DNA of 64,000 nucleotides from Parahoeflea alexandrii (GCF_024105735.1 NZ_JAAAML010000001.1:496001-560000); one strand, 5' to 3'. Positions 9,208-18,115 are shown, numbered from the stretch's first letter. The notes: generated by a model from the sequence alone, not told the origin. Numbers and translations are program-made.

Positions 9208-9879
9208 TTGAAGGCAAGGGCCACCGAAACCCAACGCAAGACCCGCATTCAGATGGAGAACGAGGAGCGCATCCTCGACGCCGCTCTTGAAGAGTTCTCG
9301 GTGCATGGATTTCGGGGTGCGACGATCGACCGGATCGCAGAACATGCCGGCATGTCCAAGCCCAACCTGCTCTATTACTTCCGGCGCAAGCAGGACATCT
9401 ACGAGTCGCTGATCGCCCGTCTTCTGGTCAAATGGCTCGAGCCGCTGCAGGAGCTTGATGCGGTTGGCGATCCTTTGCCGGAGCTGCAATCCTACATCCG
9501 CCGCAAGCTCGAGATGGCGCGTGATTTCCCGCGCGAAAGCCGTCTGTTTGCCAACGAGATTCTGCAGGGTGCACCGCGGATCAAGCGGCTCCTGGAAAGC
9601 GAACTCAAGCCGCTGGTCGATGAAAAAGCGGAAGTGCTCAAGGGCTGGATGAAGGCCGGAAAGATCAATCCGGTCGACCCCCGCCACCTGATTTTCTCGA
9701 TCTGGTCAACCACGCAGCATTATGCCGATTTCGATGTCCAGGTTCAGGTCATCCTCGGCCCGGACCGCGGTGCCGCGGGCCGGTTCGAGGATGCTGCGCG
9801 CTATCTCGAGACGCTGTTTCTCGAGGGGCTGCGACCGAATGAAAAGACGGTCGCAGCACCGCGACCACTCGAAGGCTGA
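9208..9879 (+). CDS. TetR family regulator, RutR-like
   Basis: A 223-residue transcription factor. The N-terminal TetR helix-turn-helix spans about residues 20-65 (ILDAALEEFSVHGFRGATID, then MSKPNLLYYFRRK), and the C-terminal half resembles the YcdC/RutR ligand domain with YIRRKLEMARDFPRESRLFA. RutR senses uracil and thymine in E. coli. The start appears to be TTG at 9208, with GGAG eight bases upstream; the next in-frame ATG is at codon 16 and would cut off only the basic N-terminal tail. It is divergent from the transaminase operon and very probably controls it. Confidence 0.85.
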   Translation: MKARATETQRKTRIQMENEERILDAALEEFSVHGFRGATIDRIAEHAGMSKPNLLYYFRRKQDIYESLIARLLVKWLEPLQELDAVGDPLPELQSYIRRKLEMARDFPRESRLFANEILQGAPRIKRLLESELKPLVDEKAEVLKGWMKAGKINPVDPRHLIFSIWSTTQHYADFDVQVQVILGPDRGAAGRFEDAARYLETLFLEGLRPNEKTVAAPRPLEG

Positions 9880-9891
9880 GGCTGGAGGCAG

Positions 9892-10650
9892 TCAGTCGAT
9901 CAGCCCGACAGCGCGGCGTCCCTCTTCGGTCTTCAACGAGAAATCATCGCCATCATATGGGCGCGCCGCGTCCGTGGTGAGCCAGGCGATGGCTTCGCCG
10001 ACCCATTCGGGCGAGATGTGCGTGGACCAGTCGAGCTGGCTCACGGGATTGACGCCGGAGTCCTTGATCGAGCGCTGCATGTCGGTGGCCACGGTCCCCG
10101 GTGAAAGGCCGACCACACGGATGTTGTCGGCCGCGCATTCCACATGGGCGCAGCGGGTGAGCGACAGGACCCCGGCCTTGGTGGCGCAATAATGGCTCCA
10201 GCCTTCAAGCGCACCGGTGGCCGCGCCTGAAGAGATGTTGATGATGACGCCGCCGCCCCCACGCTTCATCACCGGGATCGCGGCCCGGAGACCATGGTAG
10301 ACGCCCTTGAAATTGATATCGACGACCTGGTCCCAGGCTTCAGGGTCGGACTCCTCGATCCGGGCGATGGGGTCGATCACGCCGGCATTGTTGACAAGGA
10401 TGTCGAGGCTGCCGAAACGGTCGACCGCCTTTGTCATCGCGGCGTCGAGATCGCTGTAATCTGCCACGTCGCAGGTTACGGCAAGCGCCCTTTCGCCAAT
10501 GTCGGCCGCAATCCGGGCGGTGTCGGAACTCGACCGCGCCGCGAGGACGACATTGGCGCCATAGCCTGCGAGAATGCGGGCCGCTGCCTCGCCAATGCCG
10601 CGGCTGGCGCCGGTGATCAATGCAGTCTTGCCGGTCAGATCAATGCTCAT
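9892..10650 (-). CDS. Short-chain dehydrogenase/reductase
   Basis: A 252-residue classical SDR. The NAD(P)-binding TGASRGIG motif is at about residues 12-19, NNAG at about 85-88, and the catalytic Ser with YCATK (Tyr-x-x-x-Lys) near 145-160. The ATG at 10650 follows AAAGGAG with a good spacing, so I prefer it to an upstream ATG at 10683. It is convergent with the TetR regulator gene, 12 bases apart, and divergent from arsC. The substrate is unknown; the KTALITGASRGIGEAAARIL N-terminus is common to many acyl or alcohol dehydrogenases. Confidence 0.85.
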   Translation of the reverse strand: MSIDLTGKTALITGASRGIGEAAARILAGYGANVVLAARSSSDTARIAADIGERALAVTCDVADYSDLDAAMTKAVDRFGSLDILVNNAGVIDPIARIEESDPEAWDQVVDINFKGVYHGLRAAIPVMKRGGGGVIINISSGAATGALEGWSHYCATKAGVLSLTRCAHVECAADNIRVVGLSPGTVATDMQRSIKDSGVNPVSQLDWSTHISPEWVGEAIAWLTTDAARPYDGDDFSLKTEEGRRAVGLID

Positions 10651-10801
10651 GATGGTCTCCTTTATCCGGTCAACCTTGTGCAATTGATGGCGCGGGTAAT
10701 CAAGATGCCGGGCCGGGTTCCTGCGCGATCAGTTGCCGGGATCCCCGGCGCCTGGAAAATCGGGACAGGCGGTCCGGACAGGGGGCTGCCCGCGATTGAG
10801 C

Positions 10802-10819
10802 TATCAAGAATGCTTGATA
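10802..10819. promoter_or_regulatory. Candidate ArsR operator upstream of arsC
   Basis: A perfect inverted repeat of TATCAAG (10802-10808) and CTTGATA (10813-10819) with four bases between. It reads ATCAA-N6-TTGAT, the form I recall for ArsR boxes in alphaproteobacterial ars operons. It lies 70 bases before the arsC start, in the right place for an operator. No arsR gene is adjacent. Confidence 0.6.
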
Positions 10820-10888
10820 TAAGTCTGGCATTGTCCCGCCGCATGCGCTAAGGCGACCCGATCAACGCCAATGGTGCAGGAGCCGATC

Positions 10889-11293
10889 ATGAGCATTGTC
10901 ATCCACCACAATCCCGGATGCGGGACGTCGCGCAACGTGCTTGAAATCATCAGGGCGTTTGCCGGCGAACCAGTGGTCATCGAATATCTCAAGACCGGCT
11001 GGACCCGCGGGCAATTGCAGGCCCTGTTTGCCGCCGCCGGCCTGACCCCGCGTGAGGCGCTGAGGGTGTCGAAGTCTCCGGCGGAGGAGCTGGGATTGAC
11101 TGATCCGACGGTCAGCGATGAGGTGATCCTGGATGCAATGCTCGAGCATCCGGTTCTGGTCAACCGACCGATCGTCTGCACGCGGAAGGGGGTAGCGCTT
11201 TGCCGTCCATCGGAGGCGATCTTTGCGCTTCTCGATGTCGCGCCCGGCGCCACCTACACCAAGGAAGACGGAGAGGTGATCACCGCCCCATGA
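10889..11293 (+). CDS. arsC: Arsenate reductase, glutaredoxin-dependent
   Basis: A 134-residue ArsC of the glutaredoxin-coupled class, which reduces arsenate to arsenite in the cytoplasm. The catalytic cysteine is in [11 protein letters not shown] near residue 10, and the [15 protein letters not shown] region supplies the family's conserved arginine. The ATG at 10889 is preceded by AGGAG; a longer frame starts at 10871 but lacks a site. Its stop overlaps the arsH start by three bases (ATGA), so the two are translationally coupled. An arsenite pump is not present in the window. Confidence 0.93.
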   Translation: MSIVIHHNPGCGTSRNVLEIIRAFAGEPVVIEYLKTGWTRGQLQALFAAAGLTPREALRVSKSPAEELGLTDPTVSDEVILDAMLEHPVLVNRPIVCTRKGVALCRPSEAIFALLDVAPGATYTKEDGEVITAP

Positions 11294-12006
11294 CCAAGGA
11301 CCTGCCGAACATCGAGCCGGACAGCTTTCAGCGTCCGGACCTGGATACGCTTTCACTGCCGGGCGAGCCCGGCCACCCGCCGCGGGTGCTGATGCTCTAC
11401 GGGTCGCTCAGGGGGCGATCCTATTCACGGTTCCTCACACTGGAAGCCAAGCGCGTGCTCGAAGCACTCGGCGCGGAGGTCAAAGTGTTTGATCCCGCCG
11501 GGTTGCCTCTCGTCTCCGACGAGGCGGAAGGCCATCCCAAGGTCCTGGAACTGCGCGAGCTGTCGCTGTGGTCGGAAGCCCAGGTCTGGTGTTCGCCGGA
11601 GCGGCACGGTGCGATGACCGGGGTGATGAAAACGCAGATCGACTGGTTGCCACTGGCGCCGATCGGCGGCGTGCGGCCAACGCAGGGGCGGACTTTGGCG
11701 CTGATGCAGGTCAGCGGCGGATCGCAGAGCTTTAACACGCTCAACCAGATGCGGGTTCTGGGCCGCTGGATGCGGATGATCACCATCCCGAACCAGTCAT
11801 CGGTGCCTAAGGCGTTCGCGGAATTCGACGAGGAAGGGCGGATGAAACCGTCGCCGTTCTACAACCGCATGGTCGATGTCATGGAGGAACTGATGAAGTT
11901 CACCCTGCTGACGCGCGGACGGTCGGAATATCTCGTCGACCGCTACTCCGAGCGCGTGGAAAGCGCCGAGGCGCTCTCCCTGCGGGTCAACCAGCGCTCG
12001 ATCTAG
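11290..12006 (+). CDS. arsH: ArsH, NADPH-dependent FMN oxidoreductase
   Basis: A 238-residue flavodoxin-like reductase of the ArsH family. The FMN phosphate loop [11 protein letters not shown] is at about residues 37-47, and the [19 protein letters not shown] stretch is diagnostic. ArsH proteins reduce quinones and oxidise trivalent organoarsenicals such as methylarsenite. The start at 11290 overlaps the arsC stop. The combination ArsC plus ArsH with an ArsR-type box but without ArsB, Acr3 or ArsR nearby suggests that export genes are elsewhere on the genome. Confidence 0.93.
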   Translation: MTKDLPNIEPDSFQRPDLDTLSLPGEPGHPPRVLMLYGSLRGRSYSRFLTLEAKRVLEALGAEVKVFDPAGLPLVSDEAEGHPKVLELRELSLWSEAQVWCSPERHGAMTGVMKTQIDWLPLAPIGGVRPTQGRTLALMQVSGGSQSFNTLNQMRVLGRWMRMITIPNQSSVPKAFAEFDEEGRMKPSPFYNRMVDVMEELMKFTLLTRGRSEYLVDRYSERVESAEALSLRVNQRSI

Positions 12007-12031
12007 CGCCGTCATTCATCCCTGGACGGGA

Positions 12032-12568
12032 TTATACCGCGCCGGTGTATTCGCCGCGCGCCGGATAATCGTTCTTGATGGCGAAATCGAGTGCGCCGAC
12101 CAGTTCCGAGAAATGCGGCCGGACGAACGGCATGGTCTGCACGGAGCCGTAGTACAGCGTCTGCTGCGGGGTGACCATGAACAGGCCGGGTTCGGAGAAC
12201 AACGCAGGCTCCTCGATGCCGATCGAAGTCTTGCCGCGCGAAGTGGAAATGTAGAGCCCCCATTCCCGCGCCTTGGCCAAGGGCAGGTCGTAGCCGAACC
12301 GGAGCGTGTCGGCACCAATCTTCTCAGCCATCTGGCGGGTGCGTTCCTCGCCGTCGGAACTGATGGCGATGGTGGCCACGCCGCGCTCGGCAAAATCTGC
12401 AACCCGTTTCTGAAACTCGGTGAGGTAGGTGGCGCAGATCGGGCAGTGCAGCCCGCGGTAAAAGCAGATCACCGTGCCACGATCCGACGTGTCGGTCGTC
12501 AGGTCGAATTCGCCGTGATCGAGCGTCGGGAGTTTAAGATCCGGGGTTTTCTGGCGGGGAAGCAGCAT
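12032..12568 (-). CDS. Peroxiredoxin-like AhpC/TSA family protein
   Basis: A 178-residue thioredoxin-fold protein. The active-site region is CFYRGLHCPICATYLTEF, a CxxC in the peroxiredoxin position, and ATIAISSDGEE is the usual beta-strand after it. This belongs to the peroxiredoxin-like subgroup often annotated as AhpC/TSA with uncertain peroxide activity. No signal peptide is seen, so it is cytoplasmic. It is transcribed divergently from an AraC-type regulator across an 87-base gap, a layout that suggests direct control by that regulator. It converges on arsH. Confidence 0.85.
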   Translation of the reverse strand: MLLPRQKTPDLKLPTLDHGEFDLTTDTSDRGTVICFYRGLHCPICATYLTEFQKRVADFAERGVATIAISSDGEERTRQMAEKIGADTLRFGYDLPLAKAREWGLYISTSRGKTSIGIEEPALFSEPGLFMVTPQQTLYYGSVQTMPFVRPHFSELVGALDFAIKNDYPARGEYTGAV

Positions 12569-12617
12569 GGGTAAAGCCTTTCACATCGGGGTTGTGATTT
12601 CAGCATAGCGGAAATAA

Positions 12618-12644
12618 AGTCAGAAAAATCCGATTAAACTGACT
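12618..12644. promoter_or_regulatory. Inverted repeat in the peroxiredoxin/AraC divergent promoter
   Basis: AGTCAG (12618-12623) and CTGACT (12639-12644) form an inverted repeat around a 15-base AT-rich spacer. It sits 12 bases before the AraC-type start and about 50 bases from the peroxiredoxin start. AraC-family proteins more often bind direct repeats, so this is only a candidate operator. Confidence 0.3.
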
Positions 12645-12655
12645 GAAACGCCGAC

Positions 12656-13414
12656 ATGAGCCAAATGGACAGACTGACAACGCTGATGGAGCGCTTCACG
12701 CTGGAAGTGAAGCCCGTGGCCCTGGCCGCGGCAACGATGGTGGTAACCGGCCGCGAAGACGGCACTCCCGGTGTTGTCTGGTTTGGTGGTGCCGGCGTCG
12801 GGGCTGACCTTGACCCGGACACGGTCCTGTTCGCTGCCGCCGTCGCGTGGGGCGGAGCGTCAAATCCGCTTCTGTCGGCACTGCCCGACAGGATCTGCTT
12901 TGACCTCTCCGCGGATGCGGAAGCGTTCAGTCTCGTCCGGCTGATGCACTCGGAACTCGCGGCGGCGCGCTGTGGGTCCGCTTCGGTCGTCAACCGGCTT
13001 GGCGAAGTCATGGTCGTTCGGCTGCTGCGGGCGCAAATCGAAGCGGGCTCGACACGGCCGGGACTGCTCTCGGGGCTTTCGGATGCAAGGTTGAACCGGG
13101 CGATCGTCGCCATTCACGGCAATCCCGGACGGGACTGGCGCAATGACGATCTCGCGGTCATCGCGGGGCTCTCGCTCAGCCGTTTCGCCGAGACCTTTGT
13201 TGCGGTGGTCAGCGAAACACCGGCGGCCTATCTCAGGCGCTGGCGGCTGACGCTGGCCCGGCAGGACCTACAGAAGGGAGACCGGGTCGAGGCTGTCGCG
13301 CGGCGCTACGGCTACCGGTCCCCGGAGGGTTTTGCCAGGGCCTTCCGGCAGCACTACGGGCAGAAACCACTGGCGATGCGCGGCATCGCGGGCGAGCAGC
13401 GGGCCACAGTCTAA
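12656..13414 (+). CDS. AraC family transcriptional regulator with N-terminal cupin
   Basis: A 252-residue regulator. Residues about 10-135 match the cupin-like AraC_N (Cupin_6) layout (MVVTGREDGTPGV, then FDLSADAEAFSLV), and about 150-245 form the double helix-turn-helix (NDDLAVIAGLSLSRFAETF, then YRSPEGFARAFRQHYGQKP). The conserved PAAYLRRWRLTLARQDL linker is present. It is divergent from the peroxiredoxin-like gene, its probable target. The inducing signal is not known; related regulators often respond to electrophiles or oxidants, but that is inference. Confidence 0.88.
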   Translation: MSQMDRLTTLMERFTLEVKPVALAAATMVVTGREDGTPGVVWFGGAGVGADLDPDTVLFAAAVAWGGASNPLLSALPDRICFDLSADAEAFSLVRLMHSELAAARCGSASVVNRLGEVMVVRLLRAQIEAGSTRPGLLSGLSDARLNRAIVAIHGNPGRDWRNDDLAVIAGLSLSRFAETFVAVVSETPAAYLRRWRLTLARQDLQKGDRVEAVARRYGYRSPEGFARAFRQHYGQKPLAMRGIAGEQRATV

Positions 13415-13416
13415 CG

Positions 13417-14304
13417 CTAGCGATCGGCCCAATGGCTGCCGATGTCGTTTGCCAGTTCACCGATCGAGCCCTGCTTCCAGTTGGAGCGGTCGGCTTTGAC
13501 ATATCCGACAAAGGCCAGGGTGCCGCCGCGCCTGCGGATGGCTGAAACGGCGACACTGTCGGGCATGATGGTCCGGACGCCGTAGATTTCCATGATCGGC
13601 AGGTCGAGCTGCGGCATGGTCCTGTGGATGAGTTCGGTGCAGAAGGTGCAGTCGGGGGAATCGACGTCGAACAGGAAGTCGAACTTCATCCCCATGGCCG
13701 CGAAGAAATCGACCGCTGTCCTGCGGCGCCGCTCAATATTGGCAATTCGCGGCCTCAGGACTGCGACCGCATCGGTATTGAGGACGATGGAGGGTCTCGA
13801 CAGATGCACGCCCTCGGCATCTGCCTCGATGAAGACTTGACCGGCGCGGATCTTCGCATGGTGCGGTTCAACTTCCGGCGCAGACCAGATGCCAAGGTAC
13901 CGCAGTTCCTGTTCGGTGCCGAGATAGATCGCGGCATGGCCGAAGAGTCCCGGAATCATCTGGCCCGAGCGTTTTCCCTTGGAACTGACCAGAACGATGT
14001 CGAGCGGCTGCAGGACGTCCATGACCGCTTCCTGCGCGGCCTGCTTCGACCTGAGATAGCCGCTGCGCCAGGACACATGGCTCAACACGGTGCCGAGCGC
14101 CGGGGCGACGGTGCGCGCCATGTCCACATACCAGCGCGGATAGTCCTCCATGCTGGTGCAGCAGGCCTGAAGGCTTGCCCTGGCGGGTTTCACACCTTTG
14201 TCGGTAGTCCCGATTCCCGTGCATCCCTGCAGCAGTGATCCAAGGATGAGAAGCAGTGCCAGGGTGATCCGGCGAACCGTCGGCAGAGTGTCAGTGTTAC
14301 GCAT
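13417..14304 (-). CDS. YiiX/YebB-like permuted papain-fold lipoprotein
   Basis: A 295-residue predicted outer-membrane or periplasmic lipoprotein: a hydrophobic leader (ITLALLLILGSLLQGC) ends in a lipobox cysteine near residue 28. The middle part carries QPLDIVLVSSKGK and a histidine in FGHAAIYLGTE, and a later SPDCTFCTELIHR supplies the likely nucleophile. This is the His-then-Cys order of circularly permuted NlpC/P60 (YiiX, C92) amidases, which act on peptidoglycan or lipid amides. It converges on the AraC gene with two bases between stops. Catalytic substrate unknown. Confidence 0.75.
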   Translation of the reverse strand: MRNTDTLPTVRRITLALLLILGSLLQGCTGIGTTDKGVKPARASLQACCTSMEDYPRWYVDMARTVAPALGTVLSHVSWRSGYLRSKQAAQEAVMDVLQPLDIVLVSSKGKRSGQMIPGLFGHAAIYLGTEQELRYLGIWSAPEVEPHHAKIRAGQVFIEADAEGVHLSRPSIVLNTDAVAVLRPRIANIERRRRTAVDFFAAMGMKFDFLFDVDSPDCTFCTELIHRTMPQLDLPIMEIYGVRTIMPDSVAVSAIRRRGGTLAFVGYVKADRSNWKQGSIGELANDIGSHWADR

Positions 14305-14442
14305 ACGCAGACCCGGTAATCATGTGTTTCGTGCAGCGCCGCAACGACGTGCCGAGCAGTTGGGGTTCCGGTCAGCCGGCAGGCGCCATCGCGCGGAGCG
14401 AAAACCCATGTGAAAGAGAATACGGAGACAAGGCGGCAGGTC

Positions 14443-15045
14443 CTAGCCTTGCGAGAACGGTACCACGCGGTAACGGAAATCCTCCATGTCGTCCTCGATG
14501 CGGCGCAGATCGGATTCCATCCGGCCGATGTCGCGATCGAGATCCCGGATGGTGCGGCGGTTGTCATCTATCCGCCGTTCCACCGCGCGGCGGTCCTCGG
14601 TGCCGGCAGTCAACAGTTTCTCATCGTCGCGGATGGATTGCTCAAGGCTGCGGATGCGCGATTCCCGACTGGAGATCTCGCGCTTCTTCTCATGGTGCAG
14701 ACGTCCGAGTTCGTAGCCTTCGCGGAAGCCTGTCTCGAGATTGACGGGGCAGACATTGGCGTAGGTCTTGCCCTGGCTGCCGACACTCAAGCCGTTGAGC
14801 GGTGTGCAGTAGCGGGGCAGGCCCTGCTGATAACCCTGATACCAGGCGGTCTGGTCGGCAGCGACACCGGCTCTGGTGCAGGCCTTGACGTGCCGCGCAA
14901 AGCGATCCTGCGGATTATAGCCGGCGGCACCATCCTGTTCGCCGATCACGCGCCAGTCGGCAACCGCACATTCCTCCTTGGACATGGTCTGGCATGAGGC
15001 CAGCACCAGACAGGCAAGAAGAGCAAGTACAGAATACAGTCTCAT
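14443..15045 (-). CDS. DUF2799-like lipoprotein with C-terminal coiled coil
   Basis: A 200-residue secreted lipoprotein beginning MRLYSVLALLACLVLASC, with the lipobox cysteine at about 18. The middle portion has paired cysteines and WYQGYQQGLPRYC, and FREGYELGRLHHEKKRE, as in DUF2799 proteins. The last 80 residues are a charged coiled coil (RRIDDNRRTIRDLDRDIGRM). I start it at 15045; the frame continues to 15090 but the signal peptide fits better from 15045. It lies 138 bases upstream of the YiiX-like lipoprotein gene on the same strand. Function unknown. Confidence 0.75.
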   Translation of the reverse strand: MRLYSVLALLACLVLASCQTMSKEECAVADWRVIGEQDGAAGYNPQDRFARHVKACTRAGVAADQTAWYQGYQQGLPRYCTPLNGLSVGSQGKTYANVCPVNLETGFREGYELGRLHHEKKREISSRESRIRSLEQSIRDDEKLLTAGTEDRRAVERRIDDNRRTIRDLDRDIGRMESDLRRIEDDMEDFRYRVVPFSQG

Positions 15046-15173
15046 GATTATCCCCAAGGCAGTAGACAGTCCCTGGAACTTTGTTAGCAACTGGCTGACT
15101 TCCAGACAACCAATCAGGTGGTTTTATCACCTGCCCCGACGTCGAGCGGCCGGATGCACCGGCATTACTTCAC

Positions 15174-15205
15174 AAAAAAGACCGGCCGTTGTTCGCGGCC
15201 GGTCT
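15174..15205 (-). terminator. Intrinsic terminator after preA
   Basis: A nine-pair stem, AGACCGGCC (15179-15187) with GGCCGGTCT (15197-15205), is followed on the minus strand by six T residues (15174-15179 region). It lies 31 bases past the preA stop, so it ends the preT-preA transcript and separates it from the lipoprotein genes. Confidence 0.85.
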
Positions 15206-15235
15206 GCATTTCGTGAGCAACTGGAATGGCAGGCG

Positions 15236-16546
15236 CTATTCGGCTGCCTGCTTTGCCATCGGGTTGTTGGGGTGTGTGGTCCAGTTGGCATAATCATTGT
15301 TGATCGACTGGCCGGTCCGCGGGTCCGATCCCTCGGTCATCTGCACCATGGTGATGCAATCATCGACAGGGCAGACATTGACGCAGAGATTGCAGCCGAC
15401 GCACTCGTCGTCCATCACCTCGAAATGCCGGACGCCATCGACCATCGAGGTAATCGCTTGGTGCGAGGTGTCCTCGCAGGCGATGTGGCAGCGGCCGCAC
15501 TTGATGCACAGGTCCTGGTCGATCTTCGCCTTGGTGATGTAGTTGAGGTTGAGATACTGCCAGTCGGTGACATTCGGTACCGCGCGGCCCTGGAAGTCGG
15601 CAATGGTCTCATAGCCCTTCTCGTCCATCCAGTCGGACAGGCCCTGGGCCATTTCCTGGACAATCTTGAAGCCGTAGGTCATCGCTGCGGTGCAGACCTG
15701 AACCGTGCCGCAACCCAGCGCGATGAACTCCGCCGCATCACGCCATGTCTGGACGCCGCCAATGCCTGAGATCGGCAGGCCGCGGGTTTCGGCGTCACGG
15801 GCAATCTCGGCCACCATGTTGAGGGCGATCGGCTTGACCGCAGGACCGCAATAACCGCCATGCGAGCCCTTGCCGTCGATCGTCGGCATCGGCGCGAAAT
15901 TGTCGAGATCGACCGAAACGATGGAGGAGATGGTGTTGATCAGCGATACCGCGTCGGCACCACCTGCCTTTGCAGCGCGCGCCGGATAGCGGATGTCGGT
16001 GATGTTGGGCGTCAGCTTCACGATCACCGGCATTTTCGAATATTGCTTGCACCATTCGGCGACCATCTGGATGTATTCGGGCACCTGGCCGACGGCCGCA
16101 CCCATGCCGCGTTCGCTCATACCGTGCGGACAGCCGAAATTGAGCTCGATGCCGTCGGCGCCGGTGTCCTCGACGCGCGGAAGAATGGCCTTCCAGCTTG
16201 CCTCCTCGCACGGCACCATGATCGACACGATCATCGCCCGGTCGGGCCAGCGCTTCTTGACTTCCCTGATCTCGCGCAGATTGATCTCGAGATCGCGGTC
16301 GGTGATCAGCTCGATGTTGTTGAGACCTAGCAGACGGCGATCCGGTCCCCAGATCGCGCCGTAGCGCGGGCCGTTGACATTGACGACCGGCGGGCCGGCT
16401 TCTCCGAGCGTCTTCCAGACGACGCCGCCCCAGCCGGCTTCAAAGGCGCGCTCGACATTGTAGGCCTTGTCGGTCGGCGGCGCAGAAGCCAGCCAGAAAG
16501 GGTTGGGTGATTTGATACCGAGAAAATTGGTGGAAAGGTCAGCCAT
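15236..16546 (-). CDS. preA: NAD-dependent dihydropyrimidine dehydrogenase subunit PreA
   Basis: A 436-residue flavoprotein subunit that reduces uracil or thymine to the dihydropyrimidine. The first 330 residues are a dihydroorotate-dehydrogenase-like FMN barrel (LNFGCPHGMSERGMGAAVGQ, then SGIGGVQTWRDAAEF). The C-terminus binds two 4Fe-4S clusters through CIKCGRCHIAC and CVGCNLCVNVCP. It is translated 16 bases after preT and works with it as a complex. It supplies the first step for the hydA/hydC/transaminase operon at the start of the window, although placed about 6 kb away from it. Confidence 0.96.
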   Translation of the reverse strand: MADLSTNFLGIKSPNPFWLASAPPTDKAYNVERAFEAGWGGVVWKTLGEAGPPVVNVNGPRYGAIWGPDRRLLGLNNIELITDRDLEINLREIREVKKRWPDRAMIVSIMVPCEEASWKAILPRVEDTGADGIELNFGCPHGMSERGMGAAVGQVPEYIQMVAEWCKQYSKMPVIVKLTPNITDIRYPARAAKAGGADAVSLINTISSIVSVDLDNFAPMPTIDGKGSHGGYCGPAVKPIALNMVAEIARDAETRGLPISGIGGVQTWRDAAEFIALGCGTVQVCTAAMTYGFKIVQEMAQGLSDWMDEKGYETIADFQGRAVPNVTDWQYLNLNYITKAKIDQDLCIKCGRCHIACEDTSHQAITSMVDGVRHFEVMDDECVGCNLCVNVCPVDDCITMVQMTEGSDPRTGQSINNDYANWTTHPNNPMAKQAAE

Positions 16547-16562
16547 GATATCTTTTCCTTCC

Positions 16563-17912
16563 TCAAGCCATCAGGGCTTTGTGAATGCTTTCAGCGGCGA
16601 TCTTGCCGTCTTCGACGGAGACCACGGTGAGATCTTCGCCTCCGGCGACACAGTCGCCGCCGGCCCAGATCTTCTGATGCGAGGTCCGCCGGTTTTCATC
16701 GACGCTGATGCGGCCTTTCTCGAGGGTGATCGAAACGCCTGCAAGGGGGCCGGCATCCGGGGTCTGGCCGATGGCCTTGAAGACCTGGTCGGCCTGGATG
16801 GTGACGGTCTCGCCGGTGCCGGCAAGCTTGCCTGATGCATCGAGCGCAGTCTTTTCCAGCGTGATCGCCGAGACAGCGCCGTCCAAAACCTCAAGGCTTT
16901 TCGGCATCAGCCAGTGGCGGATGGCGATACCGTGGGTCTGGGCCAGTTCCTGCTCGTAGAGCGAGGCATTCATGTGCTCCTGGCCGCGGCGGTAGGTCAC
17001 GGTAACCTCTTCGGCGCCCAGCAGCTTGGCCTGCATGGCGGCATCGATCGCGGTCATGCCGCCGCCGATGACAACGACCCTGCGGCCGACCTCGAGCAGT
17101 GAAAGATCATCTGCCTGACGCAGGACACCGATGAAATCGACGGCGTCGATCACGCCGGCCGCGTCGTCGCCGTCAACGCCGAGCGCATTGACGCCGGGCA
17201 ATCCCACGCCGAGAAACACCGCGTCGAAATCCGCGGTCAGCTGCTCGAGCGTGACATCGCGGCCGAGCGCCTTGCCATTCTCGATGGTGATGCCGCCGAT
17301 CTGGAGGATGAAGTCGACCTCGTCCTGGGCAAAGTCATTGGTGGTCTTGTAGGAGGCGATGCCGTACTCGTTGAGGCCGCCGGCTTTCTCTCGGGCCTCG
17401 TAGACGGTGACGTCGTGGCCGAGTGTTGCCAACCGGTGCGCGCAGGACAGGCCCGCGGGGCCGGCGCCGATGACGGCGATCTTCCTGCCGGTCGGGGTTG
17501 CCCGGGTGAAGGGATGGGACTGTTCGCGTTCCATGAAGGTATCGGTCGCGTAGCGCTGCAGCAGACCGATCTTGACCGGCTTGCCTTCAGCGGTCTCGCG
17601 CACGCAGACCTCTTCGCAAAGGGTTTCGGTCGGGCAGACCCGGGCGCACATGCCGCCCATGATGTTCTGCTCGAAGATGGTCTTTGCGGAGCCGACCGGA
17701 TTGCCGGCCTGGATCTTGCGGATGAACATCGGAATGTCGATGGACGTCGGGCAGGCGGTCATGCACGGCGCATCGTAACAGAAATAGCATCTGTCGGCTT
17801 CCACGAGCGCCTCGTGCGGCGTCAATGGAGGATGGATGTCGGAAAAATTGTCGACATATTCGGCGCTGGAAAGCCGGTTCGCCTTCACATCGCTCGTCTC
17901 GGACACAGTCAT
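16563..17912 (-). CDS. preT: NAD-dependent dihydropyrimidine dehydrogenase subunit PreT
   Basis: A 449-residue NAD(P)H-FAD subunit of the dehydrogenase. Cysteines of two N-terminal 4Fe-4S clusters are visible (ADRCYFCYDAPCMTACPTSI, then CARVCPTETLCEEVC). FAD and NAD folds follow, with VIGAGPAGLSCAHRLATLGH and a second VVVIGGGMTAIDAAM. I choose the ATG at 17912 with GAGAGGGG upstream; a frame continues to 18014, but that head would run into the operator-like repeats. It forms an operon with preA and ends at the 15174 terminator. Confidence 0.95.
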   Translation of the reverse strand: MTVSETSDVKANRLSSAEYVDNFSDIHPPLTPHEALVEADRCYFCYDAPCMTACPTSIDIPMFIRKIQAGNPVGSAKTIFEQNIMGGMCARVCPTETLCEEVCVRETAEGKPVKIGLLQRYATDTFMEREQSHPFTRATPTGRKIAVIGAGPAGLSCAHRLATLGHDVTVYEAREKAGGLNEYGIASYKTTNDFAQDEVDFILQIGGITIENGKALGRDVTLEQLTADFDAVFLGVGLPGVNALGVDGDDAAGVIDAVDFIGVLRQADDLSLLEVGRRVVVIGGGMTAIDAAMQAKLLGAEEVTVTYRRGQEHMNASLYEQELAQTHGIAIRHWLMPKSLEVLDGAVSAITLEKTALDASGKLAGTGETVTIQADQVFKAIGQTPDAGPLAGVSITLEKGRISVDENRRTSHQKIWAGGDCVAGGEDLTVVSVEDGKIAAESIHKALMA

Positions 17913-18008
17913 CAGAACCCCTCTCGTTGCGAGAACCTCGTCTGCGGTCTTTTTTGGGCAACTCACCGGTGCCCTTGCCGCCGCAGTTTTGAAAGAATGA
18001 AACGGTTT

Positions 18009-18062
18009 TATCAAAAGGTCAAATTTTTTATCAATTGATCAAAATTTGACTTTTACTGTCAA
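18009..18062. promoter_or_regulatory. Candidate operator cluster upstream of preT
   Basis: AT-rich block with several symmetric elements: TATCA (18009-18013) then GGTCAA (18017-18022); GTCAAA (18018-18023) mirrored by TTTGAC (18045-18050) around the perfect palindrome ATCAATTGAT (18030-18039); and TTGAC (18046-18050) facing GTCAA (18058-18062). The same words occur in the TetR/transaminase gap near 9085-9129. It lies between the divergent preT and hydrolase genes and may serve both. Confidence 0.5.
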
Positions 18063-18115
18063 CATTGCGCTTCGGCTGAAGCCCGGTAAATATGCTGAGA
18101 ACCAAGGAGCCTGAA

